A stretch of DNA of 64,000 bases from a bacterium YEK0313 (lineage in GTDB: Bacteria > Pseudomonadota > Alphaproteobacteria > Rhizobiales > Phreatobacteraceae): assembly GCA_000751295.2 (NCBI GenBank), contig CCMO02000001.1, forward strand, positions 3,996,615 through 4,060,614. Reading direction: 5' to 3'. Position numbers and translations under genes: made by a program. Each line of letters opens with the position of its first letter. Position 1 is the stretch's first letter. Of the stretch, positions 33,913-42,831 are shown in pieces. The notes under the pieces are model-generated. The model had not been told where the DNA came from. It did not search any database and saw only the letters and a list, made by a program, of their open reading frames with translations.

Positions 33913-35241
33913 TTGACGACGACGGACGAAGCCTTCGACATCAACGCTACGAGCCCTGCGCATGCCGGCGAAAAGCTGAACTGGCGGGTGATCATCCTGG
34001 CGAGCCTCGGCGGCGCGCTGGAATTCTACGATTTCATCGTCTACGGCATCTTCGCCCAGTATATCGCCGCCGCCTTCTTTCCCTCCGCCGATCCGCTGAT
34101 CTCGCTGATCAACGCCTTCGCCGTCTTCGCCGTCGGCTATGTCTCGCGGCCGCTGGGCGGCCTGCTGCTCGGCCATATCGGCGATCGCCACGGCCGGCGG
34201 CTCTCCTTCCTGCTCTCGCTCTTCGTCATGACGCTCGCAACGCTCGGCATGGCGCTGATGCCGAGCTATGCGACGCTCGGCATTGCCGCCAGCATCGCGT
34301 TCATCGCGCTGCGCTTCATCCAGGGCGCCTGCCTCGGCGGCGAACTGCCGAATGCGATCACCTATGTGGTGGAGGCGGCGCCGCGGCGCGCCGGCCTTGC
34401 CGGTGGCGTCGTCTTCTTCTGCGTCAATACCGGCGTCTTCATCGCGACCGGCGTCAGTTCGGTGCTGCATTCCTATCTCGGTCCGGCCGAGATGCAGGCC
34501 TATGGCTGGCGCATCGCTTTCGGCATCGGCGCCCTGCTCGGCTTCATCAGCTATCTCCTGCGCACCTCGCTCGAGGAATCCGCCGCCTTCAAGCAGATGC
34601 GCAAGCATGTGGTGAAGATCCCGGCCCTCGACGTGCTGCGCCGCTATCCGGTGCCGGTTCTCGTCGGCATCGGCGTGACCGGCGTCATCAGCGTGCTGAA
34701 CGGCATCATGTTCGGCGCCATGGCGCCCTACCTGACCAAGGTGCTGAACTATGATCCGCGGGAAGCCGCGCTCGTCCTCAACATTTCGATCGGCCTGTCC
34801 TCGCTCGGCATTCTCGCGGTGGGCTATGCGAGCGATTTCATCGCCCGCCGCCATCTGCACCGCATCGGCGCCGTGCTGATCGCGCTGTTCAGCTATCCCG
34901 CCTATCAGGCGCTCGCCAACCACGCGATCAACCTCTATCTCCTGTTCATCCTGATCGGCCTCGTCGCCCCGTTCATCTACGCGACCTATGCGGTGATGCT
35001 CACCGATCTCTTTCCGACCGATGTCCGGCTGAGCGGCGTCGCCATCGCCTACAATGTCTCGGCCGGCGTGTTCAGCGGCTTTGCGCCCCTCGTCGTCGGT
35101 TCCCTGATCGCCGCGACCCACGACCCGGCTTCGCCCGGCTACTTCCTGGCCGCCTCGGCGGCGATCGCCGTCGTCGCCGGGCTTTTCGTCAAGCGCTACT
35201 CGGTGCGCGAAGGCGCGCTCGACACTGGCTGGCGGCGCTGA
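33913..35241 (+). CDS. MFS transporter, metabolite:H+ symporter type
   Basis: A 442-aa MFS protein starting at TTG (33913), preceded by GGGAGGGAACC. It has twelve predicted helices, the loop 2-3 motif LGHIGDRHGRRLSFLLS, and the helix 1 segment GGALEFYDFIVYGIFAQYIAAAFFP typical of the metabolite:H+ symporter (ProP/KgtP-like) subfamily. Such carriers usually import carboxylates or zwitterions. It lies between the amidase and MetRS-like genes, so it probably imports a precursor or exports a small zwitterionic product. Direction cannot be read from the sequence. Confidence 0.9.
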   Translation: MTTTDEAFDINATSPAHAGEKLNWRVIILASLGGALEFYDFIVYGIFAQYIAAAFFPSADPLISLINAFAVFAVGYVSRPLGGLLLGHIGDRHGRRLSFLLSLFVMTLATLGMALMPSYATLGIAASIAFIALRFIQGACLGGELPNAITYVVEAAPRRAGLAGGVVFFCVNTGVFIATGVSSVLHSYLGPAEMQAYGWRIAFGIGALLGFISYLLRTSLEESAAFKQMRKHVVKIPALDVLRRYPVPVLVGIGVTGVISVLNGIMFGAMAPYLTKVLNYDPREAALVLNISIGLSSLGILAVGYASDFIARRHLHRIGAVLIALFSYPAYQALANHAINLYLLFILIGLVAPFIYATYAVMLTDLFPTDVRLSGVAIAYNVSAGVFSGFAPLVVGSLIAATHDPASPGYFLAASAAIAVVAGLFVKRYSVREGALDTGWRR

Positions 35242-35414
35242 CGGAGCCGGCCGTGATGTCGCACCGCGGCCTGCGCCGGCTCCCGCGCCGGCGCAGGCCA
35301 GCCGCGAAGCGGAGCGGCATTGACCTGCGCCGCCGGCGCTGGCGAAGCTCAGGGCAGCATCGACCTGCACGCCCGCCTGTTTTTCCGGAACGCCCGAAAA
35401 CGATGGAGCGACCG

Positions 35415-37052
35415 ATGATCCCCACGGCAGACGGCCCGGCACGCCGCTTCTTCCTGATGCCGATCCCGCCGACCCCGAACGGCGGGCTGCACCTCGGCCA
35501 TATTGCCGGCCCCTATCTGCGGATGGACATGGTCGGCCGCTATCTGAAGGCGCAGGGTCACCAGGTCGACGTCATCTCGGCGGTCGACGGCTTCGACTCC
35601 TATGTCGCCTGGAAGGGCATGCAGGAAGGACGCTCGGCGGAGGAGGTGTGCCGGCACTACCATGCCGCTATCGCTGGCGACCTCGCGGCGCTGGACATTC
35701 ATGTCGACACCTTCCTCGATCTCGTCCAGGGGCCCTATGCCGCCAGGCATGCCCGCAACGCCACCGCGATGATCGAACAGATGGTCCGGCGCGGCCTGAC
35801 CGAGACGGTCACCGAGAAGGTGCTCTACAGCCGCTCCACCGGCCGCTATCTGGTCGGCGCCTGGGTGTCAGGCATCTGTCCCGTCTGCCGGGCCGGCGTC
35901 GCCGGTTATTTCTGCGAAGCCTGCGGCGCGTTGTTCCGCCCGGAGGAAATGGGCGAGCCGGCCGCCCGTGCCGGCGACGCCGATCTCGAATGGCGCGAGG
36001 TCGACAACCTGTTCCTGCGCGTGACCGACCGGCCGGCACTGGAAGCCCATGTGGCCGCCTCCGGCGCGCCCGAGGCCTTCGCCGCGCTGGTCCGCCGCCA
36101 GCTCGACCGCGAGAACGACCTGTTCCGCCTCACCGCGCCGGGCTCCTGGGGCGTCGCATGGCCGCCGGACCGGCGCGGCAACCCGCGGGTCCTGTTCGAG
36201 GCGGCCTGGGAATATGCGCTGACCTGCGGCGACCTCTACGCCGAAACCGATCCCGGCCATCGCCATCCCATGCGCAGCGACAGCGGCGTCACCACGCTGA
36301 TCAGCTTCGGCATCGACAATGCCGTGCTGCTGCTCGCCGGCACCATCGCGCTGATGACCGCCGCCGACGGCCGCAAGCCGTTCGACTATGTGCTGACCAA
36401 CTATTTCTACAATCTTGAAGGAGCGAAATTCTCGACGAGCCGCCGGCATGTGATCTGGGCCACCGACATTGTCGGCAAGACACCGGCATCGAGCGATGCC
36501 GTGCGCGCCTTCATGGCCCGCGAGAGCCCTGAACGGGAGACCACGAATTTCGACATCGGCTCTTTCATCACCTTTGCGACCGACGACCTTGCCGGGACCC
36601 TGCAAGGCCGGATCGACCTCGCCCAGCGGAGCCTCGATGCCTCGGGACCGAGGCCGCTCGCCACGCCGGAAGCGTTGCGCACTCCGCTCGCGCAGGCGCT
36701 GGCGGCCTTCGACGACGCCTTCCGGCTCAATGCCTTCTCCGCGCATGCGGCGAGCGCGGTTCTCGACGGCTGGGCGCGTCTTGGCGGCGTCGAGCTCACG
36801 CGCGCCGACCATGCCTATGGCTGGCTCAAGGGCCTCGCCTATTTCGCCGCGCCGATCATGCCGCGGCTCGCCGCCCATGTCTGGCATCGCCTCGGCCACG
36901 ACCTGCCGGTCCTGCGGCGCGAGCTCGACGCGGCAAGCGTGCCGCGCCGCGGCCTCGGCCCTGCCACCCTGTTCCAGCCGCTGTCGGCGGCGTCGCTGCA
37001 GCCCTGCCTGCCGGAAAGCCTCGCGCCCGCGGCGCCGACCCGGCCGGCCTGA
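35415..37052 (+). CDS. Stand-alone methionyl-tRNA-synthetase-like ligase, candidate hydrazine synthetase
   Basis: A 545-aa class I aminoacyl-tRNA-synthetase-like protein. The HIGH-type motif is HLGH at residues 26-29, a zinc knuckle has Cys155/Cys158 and Cys167/Cys170, and KFSTS at 338-342 is the KMSKS equivalent, so amino-acid adenylation chemistry looks intact. The sequence PIPPTPNGGLHLGHIAGPYL differs from housekeeping MetG, and the gene sits in a specialised-metabolism locus. MetRS-like domains fused to a cupin are hydrazine synthetases (Spb40 type). The start at 35415 has GGAG 6 bp upstream; an ATG at 35403 is also in frame. Its role is inferred from neighbours. Confidence 0.88.
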   Translation: MIPTADGPARRFFLMPIPPTPNGGLHLGHIAGPYLRMDMVGRYLKAQGHQVDVISAVDGFDSYVAWKGMQEGRSAEEVCRHYHAAIAGDLAALDIHVDTFLDLVQGPYAARHARNATAMIEQMVRRGLTETVTEKVLYSRSTGRYLVGAWVSGICPVCRAGVAGYFCEACGALFRPEEMGEPAARAGDADLEWREVDNLFLRVTDRPALEAHVAASGAPEAFAALVRRQLDRENDLFRLTAPGSWGVAWPPDRRGNPRVLFEAAWEYALTCGDLYAETDPGHRHPMRSDSGVTTLISFGIDNAVLLLAGTIALMTAADGRKPFDYVLTNYFYNLEGAKFSTSRRHVIWATDIVGKTPASSDAVRAFMARESPERETTNFDIGSFITFATDDLAGTLQGRIDLAQRSLDASGPRPLATPEALRTPLAQALAAFDDAFRLNAFSAHAASAVLDGWARLGGVELTRADHAYGWLKGLAYFAAPIMPRLAAHVWHRLGHDLPVLRRELDAASVPRRGLGPATLFQPLSAASLQPCLPESLAPAAPTRPA

Positions 37053-37061
37053 GGCCGGCCG
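37041..37061. terminator. Palindrome between convergent MetRS-like gene and dnaE
   Basis: CGGCCGGCCT-G-AGGCCGGCCG is a perfect 21-bp inverted repeat spanning the TGA stop of the MetRS-like gene and ending 4 bp before the dnaE stop. It has no T-run. A bidirectional stop for the two convergent transcripts is possible. Confidence 0.35.
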
Positions 37062-37064
37062 CGC

Positions 37065-40000
37065 TCACATTTCCATGACCGCCTGGACGCCGGCGACCGC
37101 CTTGATGGCGCCGGCGATCTGCGGCGAAACCGCGAAGCGGCCGGGCAGCTTCACCTCCACCTCGCTCGCCGCATCGGCGAGGCGCAGGATCAGGCTCACC
37201 TCGCCGTCGCCCTTGGCGGACAGGCGCTTGGCGATGCTTTCGATCGCGCCCGGCTCCTCGACGAAGACACGGAAACCCTTCTGCACCTTCACCGCCGCGT
37301 CATCGAGCGGTTCGACGGTGAGCAGGCGCACCCGCACCTCCTCGCCCTGCAGTTCCGCCCCGACCGACATCAGCACGGCCTGTCCCGGCTCCAGCAGGTC
37401 GCGGTAGAGCGCAAGACCTTCCGAGAACAGCACCGCCTCGTAATGGCCGGACGGGTCCGACAGGGTGACGATGCCCATCTTGTTGCCGGTCTTGGTGCGC
37501 CGCTCCTGGCGAGCGGTGACGACCCCCGCAAGGCGCCCGGCGCTCGCGCCCGAGCGCACGCTGCGGGCAAAATCGGCAAAGGACTCGATGCGCAGCCGCT
37601 TCAGGGCCGCCTGATAGTCGTCGAGCGGATGGCCGGACAGGAAGAAGCCGATCGCCTTGTATTCCTCGTCGAGCCGGCGCGCCGGCAGCCAGGGCTCGAC
37701 GTCGGGCACGCGGATCGCCGAGGCGCCGCCGGCGCCAAACAGCTCGTTCTGCCCGATCGCCCGGCCCTCGGAGCTGCGCTGCGCCTCGGCCAGGACCTGC
37801 TCGACCGCCGCCACCGCCCGCGCCCGGTTCGGCTCCAGCGCGTCGAAGGCGCCGGCGGCGGCGAGATTTTCCAGCGTCTTGCGGTTCAGCGCCTTCGGAT
37901 TGATCCGCTGCGCGAAATCGGCCAGGTCGCGGAACGGCCGGTCGCCGCGCGCCTCGACGATGGCTTCCACCGCCTGCGCGCCGACGCCCTTGACGGCCGC
38001 CAGCGCATAGAGGATCCGCCCGTCGGCAACATCGAAATGGACGCCCGAGCGGTTGACGCAGGGCGGCTCCAGCGTGATGCCGAGGCGCTGAACCTCGCGC
38101 CGGAATTCGGAGAGCTTGTCGGTGTTCGACAGTTCGAGCGTCATGGACGCGGCCATGAACTCGACCGGATAGTTCGCCTTGAGCCAGGCCGTGTGATAGG
38201 AGACCAGCGCATAGGCGGCCGCGTGGCTCTTGTTGAAGCCGTAGTCGGCGAACTTGGCGAGCAGGTCGAAGATCTCGTCGGCCTTGGCCTGGGTGATGCC
38301 GGCCTCGACGCAGCCGGAGACGAAGCGCTCGCGCTGCTTGTCCATCTCCGCCTTGATCTTCTTGCCCATGGCGCGCCTGAGCAGATCCGCTTCGCCGAGC
38401 GAATAGCCCGACAGGATCTGGGCGGCCTGCATGACCTGCTCCTGGTAGACGATGATGCCGTGCGTTTCGGCCAGCACCTGTTCCAGCAGCGGATGCGGAT
38501 ATTCGGGCTGCTCCAGCCCATGCTTGCGCGCGCAATAGACCGGGATATTGGCCATCGGGCCCGGCCGGTAGAGCGCCACCAGCGCGATGATGTCCTCGAA
38601 CCGGCTCGCCTTCATCTCGACGAGCGCCTTGCGCATGCCGACGCTTTCCACCTGGAACACGCCGACCGTTTCGCCGCGCGCCAGCATGTCGTAGCTCTTG
38701 GCATCGTCGAGCGGGATGGTGGCGAGGTCCACCGCAATGCCGCGCAGCTTCAGAAGGTCGACGGCCTTCTGCAGCACCGTCAGCGTCTTGAGGCCGAGGA
38801 AGTCGAATTTGACAAGGCCCGCCTGTTCGACCCATTTCATGTTGAACTGGGTGACCGGCATGTCGGTCTTCGGATCGCGATAGAGCGGCACCAGCTCGAC
38901 CAGCGGCCGGTCGCCGATAACGAGGCCGGCGGCGTGGGTCGAGGCGTGGCGGTTCAGACCTTCCAGTTTCACCGCGACGTCGAAGAGCTGGCGGATGACC
39001 GGATCCTCGTCACGCGCGGCCTGCAGCTTCGGTTCGCCTTCGATCGCCTTGTCGAGGGTGATCGGCGCGGCCGGGTTCTGCGGCACCAGCTTGCACAGCT
39101 TGTCGACCTGGCCGTAGGGCAGTTCCAGGACGCGGCCGACGTCGCGCAGGACGCCGCGCGCCTGCAGCGTACCGAAGGTGATGATCTGCGCCACCTGATC
39201 GCGGCCATAGCGCTCCTGCACGTAGCGGATTACTTCCTCTCGGCGGTCCTGGCAGAAGTCGATGTCGAAGTCGGGCATCGACACGCGTTCCGGATTGAGG
39301 AAGCGTTCGAACAGCAGCGCGAAGCGCAGCGGATCGAGGTCGGTGATGGTCAGCGCATAGGCGACCAGCGAGCCGGCGCCCGAACCGCGGCCGGGGCCGA
39401 CCGGGATGTCGTGCTGCTTCGCCCATTTGATGAAGTCCGACACGATGAGGAAGTAGCCGGGGAACTTCATCCGCTCGATGATCGAGAGCTCGAAGGCGAG
39501 ACGCTTGTGGTAATCCTCCTCCGTCAGCCCCGGCGCCGGCCCGTGGGCTGCGAGCCGGCGCGCCAACCCCTCTTTCGCCTGGCGGTTCAGCTCGAACACC
39601 TCGTCGACCGGCTCGCCGCCGGCCTCCAGCGTGAAGCGCGGCAGGATCGGCTTGCGCGTGCGCACCCGGTAGTGGCAGCGCCGCGCGATTTCGATTGTGC
39701 TTTCCAGCGCTTCCGGCAGGTCGGCGAAAAGCTTCGCCATCTCGTCCTGCGTCTTGAACCGGTGCTCGGCGGTCAGCCGCGGCCGCTCGGGATCGGCGAG
39801 CACCCGGCCACCGGCGATGCAGCCGAGCGCATCGTGGCTCTCATAGTCGGCGACGCTGGCAAAATAGCACTGGTTGGTCGCGACCAGCGGCAGGTCGCGG
39901 GCATAGGCCTCGGCGATCAGCAGCGGCTCGACCGCCTTCTCCTCCTCGAGGCCGTGGCGCTGCAGCTCGATATAGAGCCTGTCGCCGTAGATCCCGGCGA

Positions 40001-40499
40001 GCCGGTCGAGCCGCGCCCGCGCGAGCGGCCCCTGGCCTTCGCGCAGCGCCATGTCGATCGGCCCGCGCGGCCCGCCGGTCAGCGCGATCAGTCCCTCGGA
40101 AAACCGCATGAGCTTGTCGATGCCGACGCTCGGGTCGCCGACGTCGGAGCTTTCCATGAAGGCACCCGAGGTCAGCGCCATCAGGTTGCGATAGCCCTCC
40201 TCGCTCATCGCATAGAGCGCGATGCGCGGCTTGACCGCGCCGATATTGGGACGGCGCGGATCCACCTCGCGGTCGGCGAAGTCGACGCCGAGGGTCAGGC
40301 CGGCAATCGGCTGGATGCCGCTGCCGGTCAGCTTTTCGGACAGTTCGAGGACCGCGAAGAGATTGTTGGTGTCGGTGACTGCCAGCGCCGGCATCCGGTC
40401 GGCACTCGCCAGCTTGGCGAGCTTGGCGATGCTGAGGGCGCCTTCGAGCAGCGAGAAGGACGAGTGCACGCGCAGATGGACGAACCGTGCCGAGGCCAC
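37065..40499 (-). CDS. dnaE: DNA polymerase III alpha subunit
   Basis: A 1144-aa replicative polymerase (DnaE1 type). The N-terminal PHP domain starts FVHLRVHSSFSLLEGALSI, the palm has the catalytic Asp pair in MPDFDIDFCQDRREEVIRYV, then PGRGSGAGSLVAYAL, a helix-hairpin-helix region, an OB fold (LAGVVTARQERRTKTGNKMG) and a C-terminal tau-binding region. It uses a GTG start at 40499. Length agrees with alphaproteobacterial DnaE. It is transcribed toward the MetRS-like gene and is unrelated to the accessory cluster. Confidence 0.97.
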   Translation of the reverse strand: MASARFVHLRVHSSFSLLEGALSIAKLAKLASADRMPALAVTDTNNLFAVLELSEKLTGSGIQPIAGLTLGVDFADREVDPRRPNIGAVKPRIALYAMSEEGYRNLMALTSGAFMESSDVGDPSVGIDKLMRFSEGLIALTGGPRGPIDMALREGQGPLARARLDRLAGIYGDRLYIELQRHGLEEEKAVEPLLIAEAYARDLPLVATNQCYFASVADYESHDALGCIAGGRVLADPERPRLTAEHRFKTQDEMAKLFADLPEALESTIEIARRCHYRVRTRKPILPRFTLEAGGEPVDEVFELNRQAKEGLARRLAAHGPAPGLTEEDYHKRLAFELSIIERMKFPGYFLIVSDFIKWAKQHDIPVGPGRGSGAGSLVAYALTITDLDPLRFALLFERFLNPERVSMPDFDIDFCQDRREEVIRYVQERYGRDQVAQIITFGTLQARGVLRDVGRVLELPYGQVDKLCKLVPQNPAAPITLDKAIEGEPKLQAARDEDPVIRQLFDVAVKLEGLNRHASTHAAGLVIGDRPLVELVPLYRDPKTDMPVTQFNMKWVEQAGLVKFDFLGLKTLTVLQKAVDLLKLRGIAVDLATIPLDDAKSYDMLARGETVGVFQVESVGMRKALVEMKASRFEDIIALVALYRPGPMANIPVYCARKHGLEQPEYPHPLLEQVLAETHGIIVYQEQVMQAAQILSGYSLGEADLLRRAMGKKIKAEMDKQRERFVSGCVEAGITQAKADEIFDLLAKFADYGFNKSHAAAYALVSYHTAWLKANYPVEFMAASMTLELSNTDKLSEFRREVQRLGITLEPPCVNRSGVHFDVADGRILYALAAVKGVGAQAVEAIVEARGDRPFRDLADFAQRINPKALNRKTLENLAAAGAFDALEPNRARAVAAVEQVLAEAQRSSEGRAIGQNELFGAGGASAIRVPDVEPWLPARRLDEEYKAIGFFLSGHPLDDYQAALKRLRIESFADFARSVRSGASAGRLAGVVTARQERRTKTGNKMGIVTLSDPSGHYEAVLFSEGLALYRDLLEPGQAVLMSVGAELQGEEVRVRLLTVEPLDDAAVKVQKGFRVFVEEPGAIESIAKRLSAKGDGEVSLILRLADAASEVEVKLPGRFAVSPQIAGAIKAVAGVQAVMEM

Positions 40500-40635
40500 C
40501 AGCGGCCCTCCCCTTCATGTGAGTCTCAAGATCCCCTGGAAGCTTTGCCCCGCGCGGCGGCGTCGATCAATCGCCTCGAGCGCGAAGCAGCCAACTCGTC
40601 CACCGCTTGGGCGCGGCGTCCGTCCATGGGCCGGA

Positions 40636-40734
40636 TCACAGGCCCTGGATCGCCTGCGCCCAGACCGCGACCATGCCGGTGAACAATCCGAGGGCTGCCA
40701 GGGCCGCCATGTCTTCGATGAGTGTCCGCACCAT
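40636..40734 (-). CDS. Small membrane-associated peptide, 32 aa
   Basis: A 32-codon ORF encoding MVRTLIEDMAALAALGLF then TGMVAVWAQAIQGL, with a single hydrophobic helix (about residues 10-27). The evidence for translation is a strong GAGGAGG site 5-6 bp before the ATG and a clean stop. It lies 136 bp upstream of dnaE on the same strand, in an otherwise empty region. I do not recognise a family. It may be a single-pass membrane peptide. Confidence 0.5.
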   Translation of the reverse strand: MVRTLIEDMAALAALGLFTGMVAVWAQAIQGL

Positions 40735-40868
40735 CAGTGCCTCCTCTTGTTGACCAGGGAAGCATGTTCCCATTTTGTTCGCAGGGCAAGCCATGAGAAC
40801 AAACGAGCAACCCGAAGAGTAAACGAAAACTTATCCCGAACAGACGCCCGCCGCGGCGGGCGCCGCGG

Positions 40869-41570
40869 CTAGACCTCCACCACCAGCCCGTCCCGAATGG
40901 TGACGCGGCGATCCATGCGCGCGGCGAGGTCCATATTGTGGGTGGCCACCACCGCGGCGAGCCGCGAGGCGCGCACGAGCTGGGTCAGCGCCGAGAACAC
41001 ATGGTCGGCGGTCTTCGGGTCGAGGTTGCCGGTCGGCTCGTCGGCCATCAGCACCCGCGGCGCGTTGGCGACCGCCCGGGCGATGGCGACGCGCTGCTGC
41101 TCGCCGCCCGACAGCTCCGCCGGCCGGTGCTTGAGACGTTCCCCGAGGCCGAGATAACCGAGCAGGTCGCCCGCGCGCACCTTGGCCTCCTTCGCTCCGA
41201 GGCCGCGGATCATTTGCGGCAGCATGACGTTTTCGAGCGCGGAGAACTCCGGCAGCAGATGGTGGAACTGATAGACGAAGCCGATCTCGGTCCTGCGGAT
41301 GCGCGTGCGTTCGCTGTCGGGAAGTCCCGAGGTCGCCACGCCGCCGACATAGACCTCGCCGCCGTCGGGGGCCTCCAGGAGGCCGGCGACATGCAGCAGG
41401 GTCGACTTGCCGGTACCGGACGGCGCGATCAGCGCAACGCTCTCGCCCGGCCAGACCGCGAATTCCGCGCCCTTCAGAATCTCCAGCGAGCCCTCGCCCT
41501 GCTTGTAGCGGCGCTCGACCGCCTGCAGCCAGAGGACCGGCGGCTCCTGTTCGCTCGTCGTCTCACTCAT
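40869..41570 (-). CDS. lolD: Lipoprotein-releasing system ATP-binding protein LolD
   Basis: A 233-aa ABC ATPase. Walker A is APSGTGKST, followed by LLHVAGLLEAPDGGEV, the Q-loop FVYQFHHLLPEFSALENVMLPQMI and the signature LSGGEQQRVAIARAVA with MADEPTGNLD. The YQFHHLLPEF segment is typical of LolD. It works with the LolC/E membrane protein to extract outer-membrane lipoproteins from the inner membrane. The start overlaps the end of lolC by 8 bp. Confidence 0.95.
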   Translation of the reverse strand: MSETTSEQEPPVLWLQAVERRYKQGEGSLEILKGAEFAVWPGESVALIAPSGTGKSTLLHVAGLLEAPDGGEVYVGGVATSGLPDSERTRIRRTEIGFVYQFHHLLPEFSALENVMLPQMIRGLGAKEAKVRAGDLLGYLGLGERLKHRPAELSGGEQQRVAIARAVANAPRVLMADEPTGNLDPKTADHVFSALTQLVRASRLAAVVATHNMDLAARMDRRVTIRDGLVVEV

Positions 41571-42831
41571 AACGCAGCGCCTCGACCGGATCGAGCTTGG
41601 CCGCCCGCCAGGATGGATAGAGTGTCGCCAGGAACGACAGGACCAGTGCCATGACCAGGACCGCCAGGGTCTCGCCGGTCGACATGTCGGCCGGAATGTT
41701 GGTCAGGAAGCGCACCGTCGGATCCCACAGCGTGGTGCCGCTGAGCCAGGACACGAACTCCTGGATGCGCTCGATGTTGAGGCAGACGACGACGCCGAGC
41801 GCGAAGCCGGCCAGCGTCCCGACCACCCCGATCGACGCGCCGGTGATCAGGAAGACCCGCATGATGGCGCCGCGTGTCGCGCCCATGGTGCGCAGGATGG
41901 CGATGTCGCTGCCCTTGTCCTTGACCAGCATGATCAGGCCCGAGACGATGTTGAGCGCCGCCACCAGCACGATCAGCGTCAGGATCATGAACATGACGTT
42001 GCGCTCGACCTGCAGGGCCGAGAAGAAGGTGGCGTTGCGCTGGCGCCAGTCGACGAAGAAGGTCGGCCGCTCGACCGCGGCCGATGCGGCGCGGCGGTAC
42101 TGGTCCACATTGTCGGGATTGTCAGTATAGATCTCGATGGTCGAGGCGTCGCCGTCGCGGTTGAAATAGGCCTGCGCCTCGGCAAAGGGCATGAACACGA
42201 AGGCGGAATCGTATTCGGTCATGCCGACTTCGAAGATCGCCACGATCGGATAGGCCTTGATCCGCGGCGTGGTGCCCATCGGCGTGGAGGCGCCCTTGGA
42301 GGACACCAGGGTCAGCATGTCGCCGAGCCGCAGCGAGAGCTGGTTGGCGAGCCGCTGGCCGACCATCACGCCTTCCGACGTGTCGAAATCGTCGAGGCCG
42401 CCCTGCTTGATGCCGCCGGCGAGCAGCGGCAGCCGCTTCAGGTCCTCCGCGCGCATGCCGCGCACGATCACGCCGCCGCCGTTGAACGGCGAGGTCGCCA
42501 GCGCCTGGCCGTCGACGATCGGCGCGGCGAGCCGGATGCCCGGCACCCGCATGAGGCGCTCGGCCACTTCCTTGTAGTCGGTCAGCGGCTGGTCGACCGG
42601 CTGCAGCACCATGTGGCCCTGCACGCCGAGGATCTTGCCGAGCAGTTCCTTGCGGAAGCCGTTCATCACGGCCATCACGATGATGAGGGTCGCCACCCCC
42701 AGCATGATGCCGATGAAGGAGAAGCCGGCGATCACCGAAATGAAGCCCTCCTTGCGCCGGGCGCGCAGATAGCGCAGCGACAGCATCCATTCGAAGGGTG
42801 AAAAAGGTCTGGTTCCGGTCTGTTCTGACAT
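41563..42831 (-). CDS. lolC: Lipoprotein-releasing system permease LolC/LolE
   Basis: A 422-aa membrane protein with four helices and a large periplasmic domain. It opens PFEWMLSLRYLRARRKEGFISVIAGFSFIGIMLGVATLIIVMAVMNGFRKELLGKILGVQGH, the LolC/E signature, and ends with the FtsX-type domain SGLIMLVKDKGSDIAILRTMGATRGAIMRVF. Many alphaproteobacteria have a single LolF-like protein in place of separate LolC and LolE, so this one could form a homodimer. The ATG at 42831 was chosen for MSEQTGTRPFSPFEWM; lolD overlaps its 3' end. Confidence 0.93.
   Translation of the reverse strand: MSEQTGTRPFSPFEWMLSLRYLRARRKEGFISVIAGFSFIGIMLGVATLIIVMAVMNGFRKELLGKILGVQGHMVLQPVDQPLTDYKEVAERLMRVPGIRLAAPIVDGQALATSPFNGGGVIVRGMRAEDLKRLPLLAGGIKQGGLDDFDTSEGVMVGQRLANQLSLRLGDMLTLVSSKGASTPMGTTPRIKAYPIVAIFEVGMTEYDSAFVFMPFAEAQAYFNRDGDASTIEIYTDNPDNVDQYRRAASAAVERPTFFVDWRQRNATFFSALQVERNVMFMILTLIVLVAALNIVSGLIMLVKDKGSDIAILRTMGATRGAIMRVFLITGASIGVVGTLAGFALGVVVCLNIERIQEFVSWLSGTTLWDPTVRFLTNIPADMSTGETLAVLVMALVLSFLATLYPSWRAAKLDPVEALRYE

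Noticed and set aside
35415..37052. Housekeeping methionyl-tRNA synthetase (metG)
   Set aside because: The motifs and sequence near HLGH differ from MetG, the C-terminal anticodon region looks reduced, and the gene lies in an accessory cluster. Not fully excluded without a tree.
37443..40682. A very long open frame on the plus strand opposite dnaE
   Set aside because: It is antisense to a clear dnaE gene, is rich in Arg, His, Asp and Gln in the pattern of a high-GC shadow frame, and shows no domain.
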